This document shows, piece after piece, positions 32,444 to 41,164 of a DNA stretch of 50,489 nucleotides; position 1 is the first letter of the stretch; each line of letters opens with the position of its first letter. Source of the stretch: Candidatus Parcubacteria bacterium (GTDB lineage: Bacteria; Patescibacteriota; Minisyncoccia; Minisyncoccales; JAGLPU01); contig JAGLPU010000005.1 in assembly GCA_023137175.1 (NCBI GenBank), forward strand, positions 1 through 50,489. Direction: 5' to 3'. The translations under genes and the position numbers were made by a program. The notes beneath the pieces are model-generated. The model was not told the DNA's origin, did not search any database, and saw only the letters and a program-made list of their open reading frames with translations.

Positions 32444-32809
32444 ATGTTACCAAAAGAGAACAGATTAAGGAGTAAAAAAGATTTTGACAGAGTTTTTAGA
32501 GAAGGGAGAGGGCTTAAAGAAGATTTTCTTTATTTGAAATTTGCAAAAAATAATTCAAATTTCAGCCGTTTTGGCTTTATTGTCAGCCAGAAAGTTTCTA
32601 AGAGGGCAGTTGTCAGAAATAGGCTTAAAAGAGCCTTGAGAGCACTGATAAGAACGAGAATGCCTAGAGTTAAGAAAGGAGTAGATATTGTTCTGATAGC
32701 GATTTCTGGATTAGAGAATAAAGATTTTTGGGAGCTGGAGAATATTGTGGATAAAATTTTTGAAAGAACAAAGATTTTAGAAAATATAAATGAAAATATT
32801 AGTTCTTAA
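32444..32809 (+). CDS. rnpA: Ribonuclease P protein component
   Basis: 121 aa. It starts [18 protein letters not shown], and has [25 protein letters not shown], the RNR signature that contacts RNase P RNA. It helps the ribozyme process tRNA 5' ends, including overlapping units such as the tRNA-Arg at 382. It lies 15 nt after rpmH and overlaps yidD by 20 nt. Confidence 0.96.
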   Translation: MLPKENRLRSKKDFDRVFREGRGLKEDFLYLKFAKNNSNFSRFGFIVSQKVSKRAVVRNRLKRALRALIRTRMPRVKKGVDIVLIAISGLENKDFWELENIVDKIFERTKILENINENISS

Positions 32810-32996
32810 GATTATAAGTTTTTATCGGAAGTTTATTTCCCCTCTTTTGGGGAAACGTTGCCGTTTTTATCCCAGTTGTTCTCAATATACCTATAGAGCT
32901 ATTGAAAAATATGGGCTGTCCAAGGGCTTGATGCAAGGAATAAAAAGAATATTGAGGTGCCATCCGTTTAATCCGGGAGGGATAGATTTTCCCTAA
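32790..32996 (+). CDS. yidD: Membrane protein insertion efficiency factor YidD
   Basis: 68 aa. [30 protein letters not shown] and RCHPFNPGG are the conserved YidD core with its paired cysteines (CRFYPSCS...RCHPF). It supports YidC-dependent insertion at the membrane. The start at 32790 overlaps rnpA, as in many bacteria. Confidence 0.96.
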   Translation: MKILVLKIISFYRKFISPLLGKRCRFYPSCSQYTYRAIEKYGLSKGLMQGIKRILRCHPFNPGGIDFP

Positions 32997-33040
32997 TTAA
33001 AAAGACGAAAATAATAATAAGTTTGACTTAAATTTTTATT

Positions 33041-33775
33041 GTGTTTGATTTATTAATCTCATTTTTTAATACTGTCCTATATCAGCCGTTATTTAATGCT
33101 CTGATTTTGTTATACGAATACCTGCCCGGTCATGATTTTGGTATAGCGGTTATCGCGCTGACTTTGATAATTCGTTTACTGCTTTATCCTTCTTCAGTGC
33201 AGGCGATTAAATCCCAGGCGGCGCTGTCCAGGCTCCAGCCTAAAATTAAAGAAATTCAGCAGAAATACAAAGACGAAAAAGAAAAGCAAGCCATGGAGAT
33301 GATGGAGCTTTATAAGAAGGAAAAGATTAATCCTCTTTCCGGATGCTTGCCCTTGCTAATACAGCTGCCGTTGATTATTGCCCTTTATCAAGTATTTTGG
33401 AAAGGTTTTAAAAGTGAAGAAATGCATTTTCTTTATAGTTTTGTCCCCTATTCCGGGACTATCGATACTACTTTTCTGGGGATGCTCAGTCTAAGTGAAC
33501 CTTCGGCGGTCCTGGCTGTTTTAGCCGGTATAGCCCAGTTCTTTCAAAGCAAAATGATGGTTACCGCGCCTACTTCTAAAAAGAAAGGAAATGATATCGC
33601 CCAAACAATGCAAAAGCAAATGACATATTTTCTTCCTTTTTTTACAGTTTTTATTCTTTGGAATATGCCGTCAGCAGTCGGATTGTATTGGCTAGTAACC
33701 AGCCTTTTTTCCATAATTCAACAATATTTTATTTTAAAGCCTCAGGCCCAGCCTATCCAGGGAAGCCAGGGTTAA
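33041..33775 (+). CDS. yidC: Membrane insertase YidC/OxaA
   Basis: 244 aa from a GTG start, without the large periplasmic domain of E. coli YidC. GIAVIALTLIIRLLLYP, the charged hairpin LQPKIKEIQQKYKDEKEKQ, NPLSGCLPLLIQLPLIIALYQVF and MPSAVGLYWLVTSLFSIIQQYF are the five-helix Oxa1 core, with an Arg (R in IIRLLL) in the hydrophilic groove. It inserts inner-membrane proteins, probably including the many membrane proteins of the secretion locus just downstream. Confidence 0.96.
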   Translation: MFDLLISFFNTVLYQPLFNALILLYEYLPGHDFGIAVIALTLIIRLLLYPSSVQAIKSQAALSRLQPKIKEIQQKYKDEKEKQAMEMMELYKKEKINPLSGCLPLLIQLPLIIALYQVFWKGFKSEEMHFLYSFVPYSGTIDTTFLGMLSLSEPSAVLAVLAGIAQFFQSKMMVTAPTSKKKGNDIAQTMQKQMTYFLPFFTVFILWNMPSAVGLYWLVTSLFSIIQQYFILKPQAQPIQGSQG

Positions 33776-33806
33776 GTTTTCTAACAACTTAGGGGTTAGA
33801 ACCATT

Positions 33807-34268
33807 ATGATTAATCAAGAAAATTTAGAAAAAATAAGAGAAATCAGCCAGGATTTTTTCCAGAGAGTTGATGGTGAGGCTCAAATCACAGTTGTGATCC
33901 TTAATGATGAATCAGTTCAAGTTGATTTAAGAATTGAGAAGCCGCAAATGTTGATTGGAAACAGGGGCGCGATTTTAATTGAAATCCAACACCTTTTAAA
34001 AGCAATATTAAAGAGAAAAATAAACGAAGATTTCTATATTGATCTTGATATCAACGATTATAAAAAGAAAAAGAACGAATACATAAAGCAATTAAGTGAA
34101 TCTTTGGCAGAAGAAGTGGCGCTTACTAAAAAAGAAAAGATATTGCCTTCAATGTCGGCTTACGAAAGAAGAATCGTCCATTTATTATTGGCTGATCGAG
34201 AGGATGTGGTTACGGAAAGCATTGGGGTGGAACCGGAAAGAAGGGTGATCATTAGGATACAATCATAA
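33807..34268 (+). CDS. khpB: RNA-binding KH-R3H protein KhpB (Jag)
   Basis: 153 aa. The KH domain contains IGNRGAILIEIQHLLK with its GxxG loop, and the R3H domain contains MSAYERRIVHLLLADRE. The N-terminal Jag domain seen in longer homologues is missing. KhpB binds RNA, often with KhpA, and affects cell-wall growth in Gram-positives. It ends the yidC run and is followed by a terminator. Confidence 0.94.
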   Translation: MINQENLEKIREISQDFFQRVDGEAQITVVILNDESVQVDLRIEKPQMLIGNRGAILIEIQHLLKAILKRKINEDFYIDLDINDYKKKKNEYIKQLSESLAEEVALTKKEKILPSMSAYERRIVHLLLADREDVVTESIGVEPERRVIIRIQS

Positions 34269-34283
34269 TTTCAAAAAACAAAA

Positions 34284-34307
34284 AGAGGGATTATTCCCCT
34301 CTTTTTT
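34284..34307 (+). terminator. Terminator after khpB
   Basis: AGAGGGA-TTAT-TCCCCTCT stem with one bulged base and six Ts. Its T tract runs into the next promoter's -35 box. Confidence 0.88.
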
Positions 34308-34308
34308 C

Positions 34309-34337
34309 TTGACAGGTGTTTGGAAATGTTACATAAT
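34309..34337 (+). promoter_or_regulatory. Promoter of the 34400 gene
   Basis: TTGACA (34309-34314), 17-bp spacer, CATAAT (34332-34337). The -35 sits right behind the previous terminator's T tract. The leader would be about 55-60 nt. Confidence 0.68.
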
Positions 34338-34399
34338 TATAATAATATAGCTCTTTAGCTCTTTACAATAATTTAACAATTAAAAAAGAGAAAGAGATA

Positions 34400-34819
34400 A
34401 TGTCTGAGGTGATTGAAATGGAAGGAAAGAAACATAGAATATTCCCACCGATATTTGTTGATAAAGAGAAGAGAATTGGCTTCGGGATTCTTGCTCTATT
34501 TTGTCTTGTGATAGTGGGAGCTTACGCTTTTGGAGGCGGTGGCGATGTTATCGCAGATAGCGTAGGTTGTTATGTGTGCGGCACATGGGTCCCCGTGAGA
34601 GAAGTAGGAGGAACAGTTAGCATAGAATTTAGTAGTGATGGCAGTTTCAACTACTTTGAAAACATGGAAGATGACTGGGCCAGGTTTTCCGCAGCCGGCA
34701 CATGGGAACAGACAGGAAACACAATAACAGTTGAATATAGAGGACTGAAAGAAACATGTGTTTTAAAAGGAAGAGTCTTGCACGACGAAGATGGCATAGC
34801 ATGGAAAAAGCTCCGTTAA
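34400..34819 (+). CDS. Membrane-anchored small beta-rich (lipocalin-like) protein, function unknown
   Basis: 139 aa. A cytoplasmic N-terminus with KR/K charges precedes one membrane helix (about 27-46; IGFGILALFCLVIVGAYAFG). The rest is probably outside: CYVCGTWVPVREVGGTVSIEFSSDG, then AAGTWEQTGNTITVEYRG, alternating strands with GTW...GTW like small lipocalin-type or META-type stress domains. A CxxC pair (YVCG) and a later Cys could form disulfides. It has its own promoter and terminator. It sits between the origin block and the secretion locus but on the other strand. Confidence 0.75.
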   Translation: MSEVIEMEGKKHRIFPPIFVDKEKRIGFGILALFCLVIVGAYAFGGGGDVIADSVGCYVCGTWVPVREVGGTVSIEFSSDGSFNYFENMEDDWARFSAAGTWEQTGNTITVEYRGLKETCVLKGRVLHDEDGIAWKKLR

Positions 34820-34826
34820 AAAAATA

Positions 34827-34855
34827 TTTCTGTCTTAATAGGCAGAAATTTTTTT
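34827..34855. terminator. Bidirectional terminator between convergent genes
   Basis: TTTCTGTC-TTAATA-GGCAGAAA (one G-U) with a T run on both strands. It serves the 34400 gene and the pilin-like gene at 34859. Confidence 0.88.
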
Positions 34856-34858
34856 ATT

Positions 34859-36304
34859 TTAATATTTTACTTTAACCACTATTAGAGAAGAGCCTATGTC
34901 GTTCATGGTGTAGGTAAAGTTTTTTAGTTCTCCTTTGCGAAGAACCATACATTTACCCGAATAGTTGCTATCTTTATACAGGAAGGCTATATAGTTGCCG
35001 TCTGCGCTGATTTCTGCTGCAGAAATACCACTATCGGTCAAAAGACCGTCCCCTATCGGGTCATCAGGATCAGGAGCCAGCACTCCGTGTTCCTCCCATG
35101 TATGAAGCTGTAAATTAGCGTCTCCTTTGGCCACTGCTTTGCCAGCTAAGCTAAAAGTGTCGCCAAATTTAGTATCAGCAAATCCATAGTAGGTAAATGT
35201 GGCAAGATTAGGGACTATTGTCCCGCCGATACAGCCAAGCGGTGTCCATATGCCTCCAACACAGTAATTATGTTTTTCACAGTTATGCTCGCGGCATAAC
35301 TTTATTCTCCCATCGTAATAAGGCTGAATGTTCAAATCAAGAAAAGTCATAGAAGAGGCGCCATAACCTACAGCGTTGTCGGTTAGATCCGGATCATCGT
35401 CAAGTATAATGTCGCATTCTCCTTCATAATGAAAATTCTTATGTAGAGCGACACGGAGATAAGAATTTAAGTCGTCTTTGAATTTAATAGATTTTACTTT
35501 ATCGTTAAGATTTTCAGTATAAAGATTATAGAGATCGGGTTGTTTCGGAAAAAATTTGCACTTGCCGTAATTTGTTTCTTCACAAAGATAAAGACCAGGT
35601 TCTCTTTTGTTAACTATTTTTATTGATTTGGGGGCAAAGCCGCAGAGAGCGGTTATGTCATCGTGATGTCTAGGGGGATTTCCGGATGCTGGGTCAATAG
35701 GATCAAGGAATTTTCTCTCTATCCCTCCATAGTCTATCTCAGTATAAAAATAAACATCTATATCTTCCACGGAAACAGAATCATTGATTTTGACAGAAAG
35801 AGTATTGAAATCACTTAAGTTGTGCATGGATTGATCAAATCCATAGATACGATGGTCCCCCCCTAAATTTATTTCAGGGTAAAGTTCTATTGCTCCTGAC
35901 ATTTCTATCTTATCTAATCTTAAAATTGTTAGTTCCGGGTTAATGGTATTTAAAATCAAGAACGAAGAAAGTAGTATCGCCAAACCTATGACCGCTGAGG
36001 TTATTTGATCTCTGGCGTCGCTCATTTTTGCCGGATTACCGCCGGAAGTCATATGTTTGTATCCTCCTAAAATCAAAGCGCTAAAAGCTACTAAGCCGGC
36101 AATCATTAAAGCGAAACTGAAAATATACTCTATATAATCCGGCAGAAGGGTTTTGGTCGAAACAGGCACAGGCACTCCGCCAATTATAGGATAATCAACT
36201 TCCAAGTCTGTTTCGCTGAAACAAAAACTACTAGGAGCAAGAGTTAAAAAAAAGAATAAAACAAGAATAAAGCCAATGATTTTTTTATGTTTAGTTATTT
36301 TCAT
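34859..36304 (-). CDS. T4SS pilin-like protein with beta-gamma-crystallin-like ectodomain
   Basis: 481 aa. A signal peptide (about 1-29) leads to TDLEVDYPIIGG and a VirB2/T4SS-pilin-like two-helix region (55-120) with GGNPAKMSDARDQI between the helices. The rest should be outside. Residues 184-231, 237-275, 284-322 and 438-478 look like Greek-key motifs of beta-gamma crystallins: FYTEIDYGG, YLCEETNYGKCKFF with NDKVKSI, VALHKNFHYEGECDII with ASSMTF, and FLYKDSNYSGKCMVL with NDIGSS. NDIGSS fits the D/N-D/N-x-x-S/T-S calcium motif. The middle part has six cysteines (337-358). It is the last gene of the minus-strand locus. The fusion is unlike ordinary short VirB2 pilins. Confidence 0.75.
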   Translation of the reverse strand: MKITKHKKIIGFILVLFFFLTLAPSSFCFSETDLEVDYPIIGGVPVPVSTKTLLPDYIEYIFSFALMIAGLVAFSALILGGYKHMTSGGNPAKMSDARDQITSAVIGLAILLSSFLILNTINPELTILRLDKIEMSGAIELYPEINLGGDHRIYGFDQSMHNLSDFNTLSVKINDSVSVEDIDVYFYTEIDYGGIERKFLDPIDPASGNPPRHHDDITALCGFAPKSIKIVNKREPGLYLCEETNYGKCKFFPKQPDLYNLYTENLNDKVKSIKFKDDLNSYLRVALHKNFHYEGECDIILDDDPDLTDNAVGYGASSMTFLDLNIQPYYDGRIKLCREHNCEKHNYCVGGIWTPLGCIGGTIVPNLATFTYYGFADTKFGDTFSLAGKAVAKGDANLQLHTWEEHGVLAPDPDDPIGDGLLTDSGISAAEISADGNYIAFLYKDSNYSGKCMVLRKGELKNFTYTMNDIGSSLIVVKVKY

Positions 36305-36310
36305 ATATTT

Positions 36311-37456
36311 TTAATAAATTAGATCGCAGCAGAAATAATTAGGGGCCTTAGCCGGATCGGCCGCTTCTTCGCTGCACCTGGGTTTATCAATTTCTAAAAA
36401 GTACTTAATAATAGAACAGTTTAATGTGTCTTTTATAGTGAATATCTCACCTTCAACAACACAGTATCCATCTCCGGCGACAAGTTGCTTATAACATGTT
36501 AAAGGTGTAAAACACTGTCTTAATTCTTTTCTAGCCCCATCTAATTTTGCTGAAATTTGCGTAGGCGTAACCGATGTAGTCAGCGTCATAACATTTAAAA
36601 GATCACCGGTAATGTTTAAATTATGGATTTGAATATTTGTATAAGAATTATTAATGTTAGTATAATTTGTAAGCGCGTTGCTATAGTAGCCAGTTATTGC
36701 GGCAATAGAGGCATCAATGTCTGTCATGGGGCAGGCGTTATCAGTGCCGTCCCAGCGAGCGCAGCTGGCCTTAGAACCGTCAAGGAGAGTAAAAATATCG
36801 CAATTGCAAGGATTCTCACAGTTAGGGCATTTATAGTATGGTTCGTCGCAGATCCAATCACAGGTCCATGGGAACACTGGTAAACAATCAAGGTGTCCAG
36901 AGAAACAGTCATCTGGGCAATCATTTGTTGTGTCTATATCATTATTGTCACACATTTTACAACCATGGCGCTTTGGTGTCCCATCCGCATTAAAAACATC
37001 AGATTCCAAAAGATCAAATTCCCATATTTTAGTACAGTTGCATTTTCCGGGCAAACAAGCTCCTGAGCAATCCTCGCAATTATTCGGGCTTCCGTCTGTA
37101 AAACCGAGTATTTTATTAGCTTCTTTTCTCGCTGAATTAGTCGTTTTCGCGATATTCTCTATTAAGAGTATAGCATTATCAACTGCGGAAAACCCTTCGT
37201 CTTTAGCTAAAACGGCATTATCATAAAGATCTTTGTATTTTATAAGCAGGTCATCGCCGTATTCTTTCGTTTCGTCAACCGCTTCTCCTATGCGAATTTC
37301 TGTGTGGCAATCCCATTGTTCCGTTTTTTCTTGTCCCTGGACAATCTCTTTTTCATTAAATGACAAGAAACAGGAGAGTAAAAGAGAAACCGTCAAAACT
37401 AAGAAAGTTTTTATGCCTATTCTGTAGATTTTTTTATTTAATAAATAATATTTCAT
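36311..37456 (-). CDS. Secreted cysteine-rich helical protein
   Basis: 381 aa. A signal sequence (about 12-30) ends LLSC, so either cleavage or lipidation is possible. The mature part has 26 cysteines, an even number suited to disulfides. A helical stretch (about 60-120) leads to a Cys block (127-250) with CEDCSG, CNCTKIWEF, GCKMCDNND, DCPDDC, then CPNCENPCNCDIF and ACPM. Another helical stretch (about 255-330) and more Cys follow. The repeated CxxC...C.C.(I/F)(W/F) motif also occurs in the next gene upstream. No known family recognised. It sits 6 nt from each neighbour, within the same run as VirB4, so it is probably a surface part of the secretion apparatus. Confidence 0.7.
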   Translation of the reverse strand: MKYYLLNKKIYRIGIKTFLVLTVSLLLSCFLSFNEKEIVQGQEKTEQWDCHTEIRIGEAVDETKEYGDDLLIKYKDLYDNAVLAKDEGFSAVDNAILLIENIAKTTNSARKEANKILGFTDGSPNNCEDCSGACLPGKCNCTKIWEFDLLESDVFNADGTPKRHGCKMCDNNDIDTTNDCPDDCFSGHLDCLPVFPWTCDWICDEPYYKCPNCENPCNCDIFTLLDGSKASCARWDGTDNACPMTDIDASIAAITGYYSNALTNYTNINNSYTNIQIHNLNITGDLLNVMTLTTSVTPTQISAKLDGARKELRQCFTPLTCYKQLVAGDGYCVVEGEIFTIKDTLNCSIIKYFLEIDKPRCSEEAADPAKAPNYFCCDLIY

Positions 37457-37462
37457 AGACTA

Positions 37463-38809
37463 TTATTCCACATAATAAAAAGTTGCCGGATCGCCTCCCG
37501 GTTCAATTTCTCCATCTCTATATTCCTTTAATTCTATGTTTGTTTTTTCAGTTTCTAAAAAAGAATAATAACTCATTATAGAATTATAGGGATTTAATTT
37601 TATTATCATTTCAATTTCTTCCAGGCTGACCAAATCTTTTGTCAGGTTTTCTATTATTTCTTCCGGACTGCCGTAGTCTTGTTCAATTTCTTTTAATCCT
37701 GTGCGGTCAGCTTTTGAAATCAGATCTTTGGCTTCCGTATCAAGTATAAACAAGGCGTTAATTTCTACTGAATTAGTGGTTTCAAATGCTTCAACAGTAT
37801 TAGTATCGCTCTTGCTTAAAAAAGCGTCAATCACGCCGGCAAATAATTCAACCCTTTTTAATTCTTCTTCCACCACCGGTTTTTTGGCAGAGATATTGGC
37901 AATAATTTCAGGAATGCCATCTATAATATTAAAAGGATCTCTTAGCTCATCCATTCTGGCTCTATCCGGGCAGGTGTCAGTAATAGGGCCGGTATTGCAG
38001 GCGCTGCAAGCAGTCATAGCGTGGCAGCCGTCATTGGTACAGTTATCGCACTTGTTGCCTCCAAATACCCAAAATATAGTGCAATCAGAACTGCAGTTGC
38101 TGCATTTACAATCAGCGGCAAGAGTTGCCAGTTCTATGGACTGGGCTTTTAAGAAGAGGCCAAGATTTTTTAATTTCAAAGACTCATCGTGCAAGACTTC
38201 CATTAATTTTTCTAATTTTTTGTTCGCTCTTTCAAGAGCGTCTCCGGTTTTTTCTAGTCTTTGCAGCCTGGCAGGGTTTAAAATTCCTTCGTAAGCTGAA
38301 TAGGAGATGCTTAAAACAGAATTTTTATTATTAATTAGCGTCCCTAAAGGAAATTCATAAACAGTAATCTTTGGTTCTATATTATAATCCTCGGGGAGAG
38401 GCAAAGCTTCAGGATCGTGTGTTAACGGGGCAAAGGAGAAAAATACCAAGTTAGGATTAATAGTAGATAAGAGGATATAAGAAGAAAGTAAAATTAGCAG
38501 TCCAACAATGCCGCAAATGATTCGGTCCCTTGCGTCTCTATGAGAGGCTGGGTTTCCCCGGGAAGCTGTATATTGTGCTCCGGCTCTAACTATTACTCCT
38601 AAAGCAATAAGCCCGCAAGCAATGATGGCAAAATTAAAAATATATTTAATGTAGCTATGCAAGAAGGTTCTGGTTGATGTCGGGCTTTCCCCGCTGATTA
38701 CAGGATAATCAACTTCTAAATCTGTTTGGGAAAAAACAAAACCGCCTATAGACATCAGCAAGAGAGAAAGAACAAGAGCTATAATAAATGTTTTGGAATG
38801 TTTAATCAT
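37463..38809 (-). CDS. T4SS pilin-like protein with helical, Cys-tipped ectodomain
   Basis: 448 aa. Signal peptide, then TDLEVDYPVISG and a two-helix region (about 50-125) with GNPASHRDARDRI and INPNLVF, a clear paralogue of the 34859 product (same TDLEVDYP, GNPA...DARD and TINP elements). The ectodomain has a long helix (about 175-230, LEKTGDALERANKKLEKL), a 10-Cys cluster (233-280, CSNCSSDCTIFWVF...CDNC...CPD) and a second helical stretch. That reads as a helical hairpin with a disulfide-bonded tip. It overlaps the upstream gene by 8 nt. Function is inferred from its place in the locus. Confidence 0.72.
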   Translation of the reverse strand: MIKHSKTFIIALVLSLLLMSIGGFVFSQTDLEVDYPVISGESPTSTRTFLHSYIKYIFNFAIIACGLIALGVIVRAGAQYTASRGNPASHRDARDRIICGIVGLLILLSSYILLSTINPNLVFFSFAPLTHDPEALPLPEDYNIEPKITVYEFPLGTLINNKNSVLSISYSAYEGILNPARLQRLEKTGDALERANKKLEKLMEVLHDESLKLKNLGLFLKAQSIELATLAADCKCSNCSSDCTIFWVFGGNKCDNCTNDGCHAMTACSACNTGPITDTCPDRARMDELRDPFNIIDGIPEIIANISAKKPVVEEELKRVELFAGVIDAFLSKSDTNTVEAFETTNSVEINALFILDTEAKDLISKADRTGLKEIEQDYGSPEEIIENLTKDLVSLEEIEMIIKLNPYNSIMSYYSFLETEKTNIELKEYRDGEIEPGGDPATFYYVE

Positions 38810-39365
38810 TTTTTAACTCGCTTACTACAGTTAAGCTCCAGAAAGGAAAAACTTGGATAATAGGGACTAAGGTGCCGACAAAAGACCTAAATAATTTTAG
38901 AGCTATCTTACCGCCACTTCTCGCCGCTGTTTTTACTGCCGTTTTTGTAACTACTCTTTTTGTCGTTGTTTTTTTTATTCTTGTCGCTGCTGCTCTTTCC
39001 GCCTCCTGTGCCATATCTTTTTCCGTGGCCTTGGCCACTCCTTTTTCTGATTCTTTGGCGTCAGCCTTAGTGGCAGCTCTGTCTTTTTTAGTTAAATTTG
39101 TATCCGGTAGGGTTATCTCCGGTTCTTCTATCGTATCTATTTCTTCTTCCTCCTCTTCCGTTGATGCTTTTTTACCGCTTGCGCGAGAATACATCCATGA
39201 GCCGACTATTATTAAACAGAAAAAGTCTAAGATTAAACAAGAGATAATAGCTGCCAGTGCGCCTATTATCGTAGGAAGCAAGAGTGTTGTGACAATGCTT
39301 ACTAAGTCGCAAGCTCCGCCCACTATTAACATTGCTACTCCTTCCGGTCTGGTAAAACTAGACAT
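38802..39365 (-). CDS. Membrane protein with charged Lys/Ala/Thr-rich linker, T4SS-associated
   Basis: 187 aa. Two or three membrane helices near the N-terminus (about 9-57, ending FFCLIIVGSWMY), then about 70 residues of alternating Glu and Lys/Ala/Thr (a TTTKRVVTKTAVKTAAR tract) and a C-terminal hydrophobic stretch (LKLFRSFVGTLVPIIQVFPFW). Such a protein commonly lies between VirB4 and pilin genes in CPR genomes, but I cannot give a function. It overlaps the pilin-like gene by 8 nt and lies 2 nt after VirB4. Confidence 0.65.
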   Translation of the reverse strand: MSSFTRPEGVAMLIVGGACDLVSIVTTLLLPTIIGALAAIISCLILDFFCLIIVGSWMYSRASGKKASTEEEEEEIDTIEEPEITLPDTNLTKKDRAATKADAKESEKGVAKATEKDMAQEAERAAATRIKKTTTKRVVTKTAVKTAARSGGKIALKLFRSFVGTLVPIIQVFPFWSLTVVSELKND

Positions 39366-39367
39366 AT

Positions 39368-41149
39368 TTATTCTGCTTGTTTAGCTCTTTTTATTTTCAG
39401 AATTTCTTCGGGAGAGGTGGTGATTATTTGGTCCTCGGCATAAGAGGCGACAACTTTAACTAAAACATGCTTTTGTCCGGCGAAAAATAATCCCTCCCCT
39501 ATCGCTGCCTCTAAGAGCATGTATTTTTCTTCGTCAGTCAAATTAAAAGTCTTTTGGACGATGTCTATGCTTGCCGGGCTTTGTTTCATCAGAAATTGCA
39601 AAGAGGAATTAGTGATAATGGGACGGCCATAGCTTGATTTCATAAAGTCAGCCACATCCTGGGTAATAGTGGTAAGTCCCAACCAGTATTTCCGTCCCCT
39701 TTTCGCAATGCCGAAAAGGAAAGAAGCTCCATCTTCCGTTTTCATCAGCCACCATGCTTCGTCGATAACCAGAATTCTTTTCTTTAGCTCTGAGCGAACC
39801 TTGTTCCAGATGTATCTCATGATGATAAACATTGCCATGGGCCTGAGTTCGTCTTCCATGTCCCTTATGCCAAAAGCAACCAAAGAAGAATCCATAGAGA
39901 TGTTGGTGGGCTGGTTAAAGAAATTTGAAAAAGTTCCTTCAGTGAATTTAGCCATCCGTTTTAATAAAGAGTCAGTCCCATCCATTCCTTCCAGCACTGA
40001 CTGCAAGTCTTCCATTAAAGGGATATTATCCGGCCAGGCGTCTGGATCGCTATCTATAGTAATATCATGGGAGGCATAAGTTTCAGTCAAAGCCTGGTCC
40101 ATAATACTGTCTTCAGCCGCTGACAGACCGCCAAGCATAATTCTTAATAACCCCACTAAGTTGATAATATTGGAGCGGAGGATATCTTCCGGCTTTTCTC
40201 CTTCCCTGGGGCAAGGCAGGTCAAAAGGATTGATATGATTATCTGATGATAAAGAAATATTAAAGAAAGATCCTCCTACTGCGTCAGCCAAAAACTGATA
40301 TTCGTTTTCCGGGTCAAGAATAATGCAATCCACTCCCAACATTAAAGAGCGCAACAGTTCCAGCTTTACCATGTATGATTTACCGGAACCGGATTTGGCA
40401 AAGATTACACAGTTGGCATTTTCTAAACTAAATCTGTCAAACAAAATTAAAGAATTGTTATGTTGGTTTACCCCGTAAAGGATTCCTTCATTCGAGCTTA
40501 AATCAAAGGAAATAAAAGGGAAAACGCTGGATAAAGGGCCGGTGTTCATCGGTGTATAGACCTGAAGTTCATCCAAACCATAAGGCGCAGAAGAAGTAAA
40601 TCCCTGTTTTTGCTGGTAAAGAGCGGGTTTGATATAGATTAAGCGTGATTCCAGAATTGAACGAAGCTCGGTTTCAGTGCTTATTAATTCTTTTTCGGTA
40701 TCAGCATAGATAGTCAGATATATGCCTAGATTGAACATTCTTTCCTGAGCGGTTTGTAACTGATCTCTTAAAGTTTCTAAGTCTTGATGCGCAGTTTCCA
40801 AAACCGGATCGCGAACCAATCCTTTCTCTTCTTTCTCCATAATCTCGGCTTGAACTTCGGTTACTCTTTTTCTTAAATCCTTTAAGGTTCTTTCGGTTTC
40901 GATAGGATAAACAAAAAAGGAAATATCCATTGGCGTATCCAGATTGATTATTGGAGAAAACCAGCCTGTTGTCAGATATCTGGGATAAGAAAAAATGAAA
41001 AAGCTTTTAGTGAGCCTTTCCCCTACTTTTGAATAGCTTTGAGCAATTTCAATAAAAGAAGGAGCGATAATATCAACAGCTTTAAGAGTGTCTATCTCAA
41101 AAATTCTTTCAGGGACTCCTTCCTTCTTTTTTTTAAAAAATGGGAACAT
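39368..41149 (-). CDS. VirB4/TraC-type secretion ATPase
   Basis: 593 aa. An N-terminal module (about 1-190) with the KDLRKRVTEV coiled coil is followed by a RecA-like domain: NCVIFAKSGSGKSYMVKLE (Walker A), DCIILDPENEYQFLA, KRILVIDEAWWLM (Walker B), and WLGLTTITQDVADF and NSSLQFLMKQSP, all VirB4/TraC motifs. It powers assembly or transport in type IV secretion. With PrgI and the VirB6-like protein it forms the core of the locus. Many CPR genomes lack relaxase genes, so a role in pilus or DNA-uptake function is as likely as conjugation. Confidence 0.94.
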   Translation of the reverse strand: MFPFFKKKKEGVPERIFEIDTLKAVDIIAPSFIEIAQSYSKVGERLTKSFFIFSYPRYLTTGWFSPIINLDTPMDISFFVYPIETERTLKDLRKRVTEVQAEIMEKEEKGLVRDPVLETAHQDLETLRDQLQTAQERMFNLGIYLTIYADTEKELISTETELRSILESRLIYIKPALYQQKQGFTSSAPYGLDELQVYTPMNTGPLSSVFPFISFDLSSNEGILYGVNQHNNSLILFDRFSLENANCVIFAKSGSGKSYMVKLELLRSLMLGVDCIILDPENEYQFLADAVGGSFFNISLSSDNHINPFDLPCPREGEKPEDILRSNIINLVGLLRIMLGGLSAAEDSIMDQALTETYASHDITIDSDPDAWPDNIPLMEDLQSVLEGMDGTDSLLKRMAKFTEGTFSNFFNQPTNISMDSSLVAFGIRDMEDELRPMAMFIIMRYIWNKVRSELKKRILVIDEAWWLMKTEDGASFLFGIAKRGRKYWLGLTTITQDVADFMKSSYGRPIITNSSLQFLMKQSPASIDIVQKTFNLTDEEKYMLLEAAIGEGLFFAGQKHVLVKVVASYAEDQIITTSPEEILKIKRAKQAE

Positions 41150-41164
41150 ATTTAAAATAAATTA

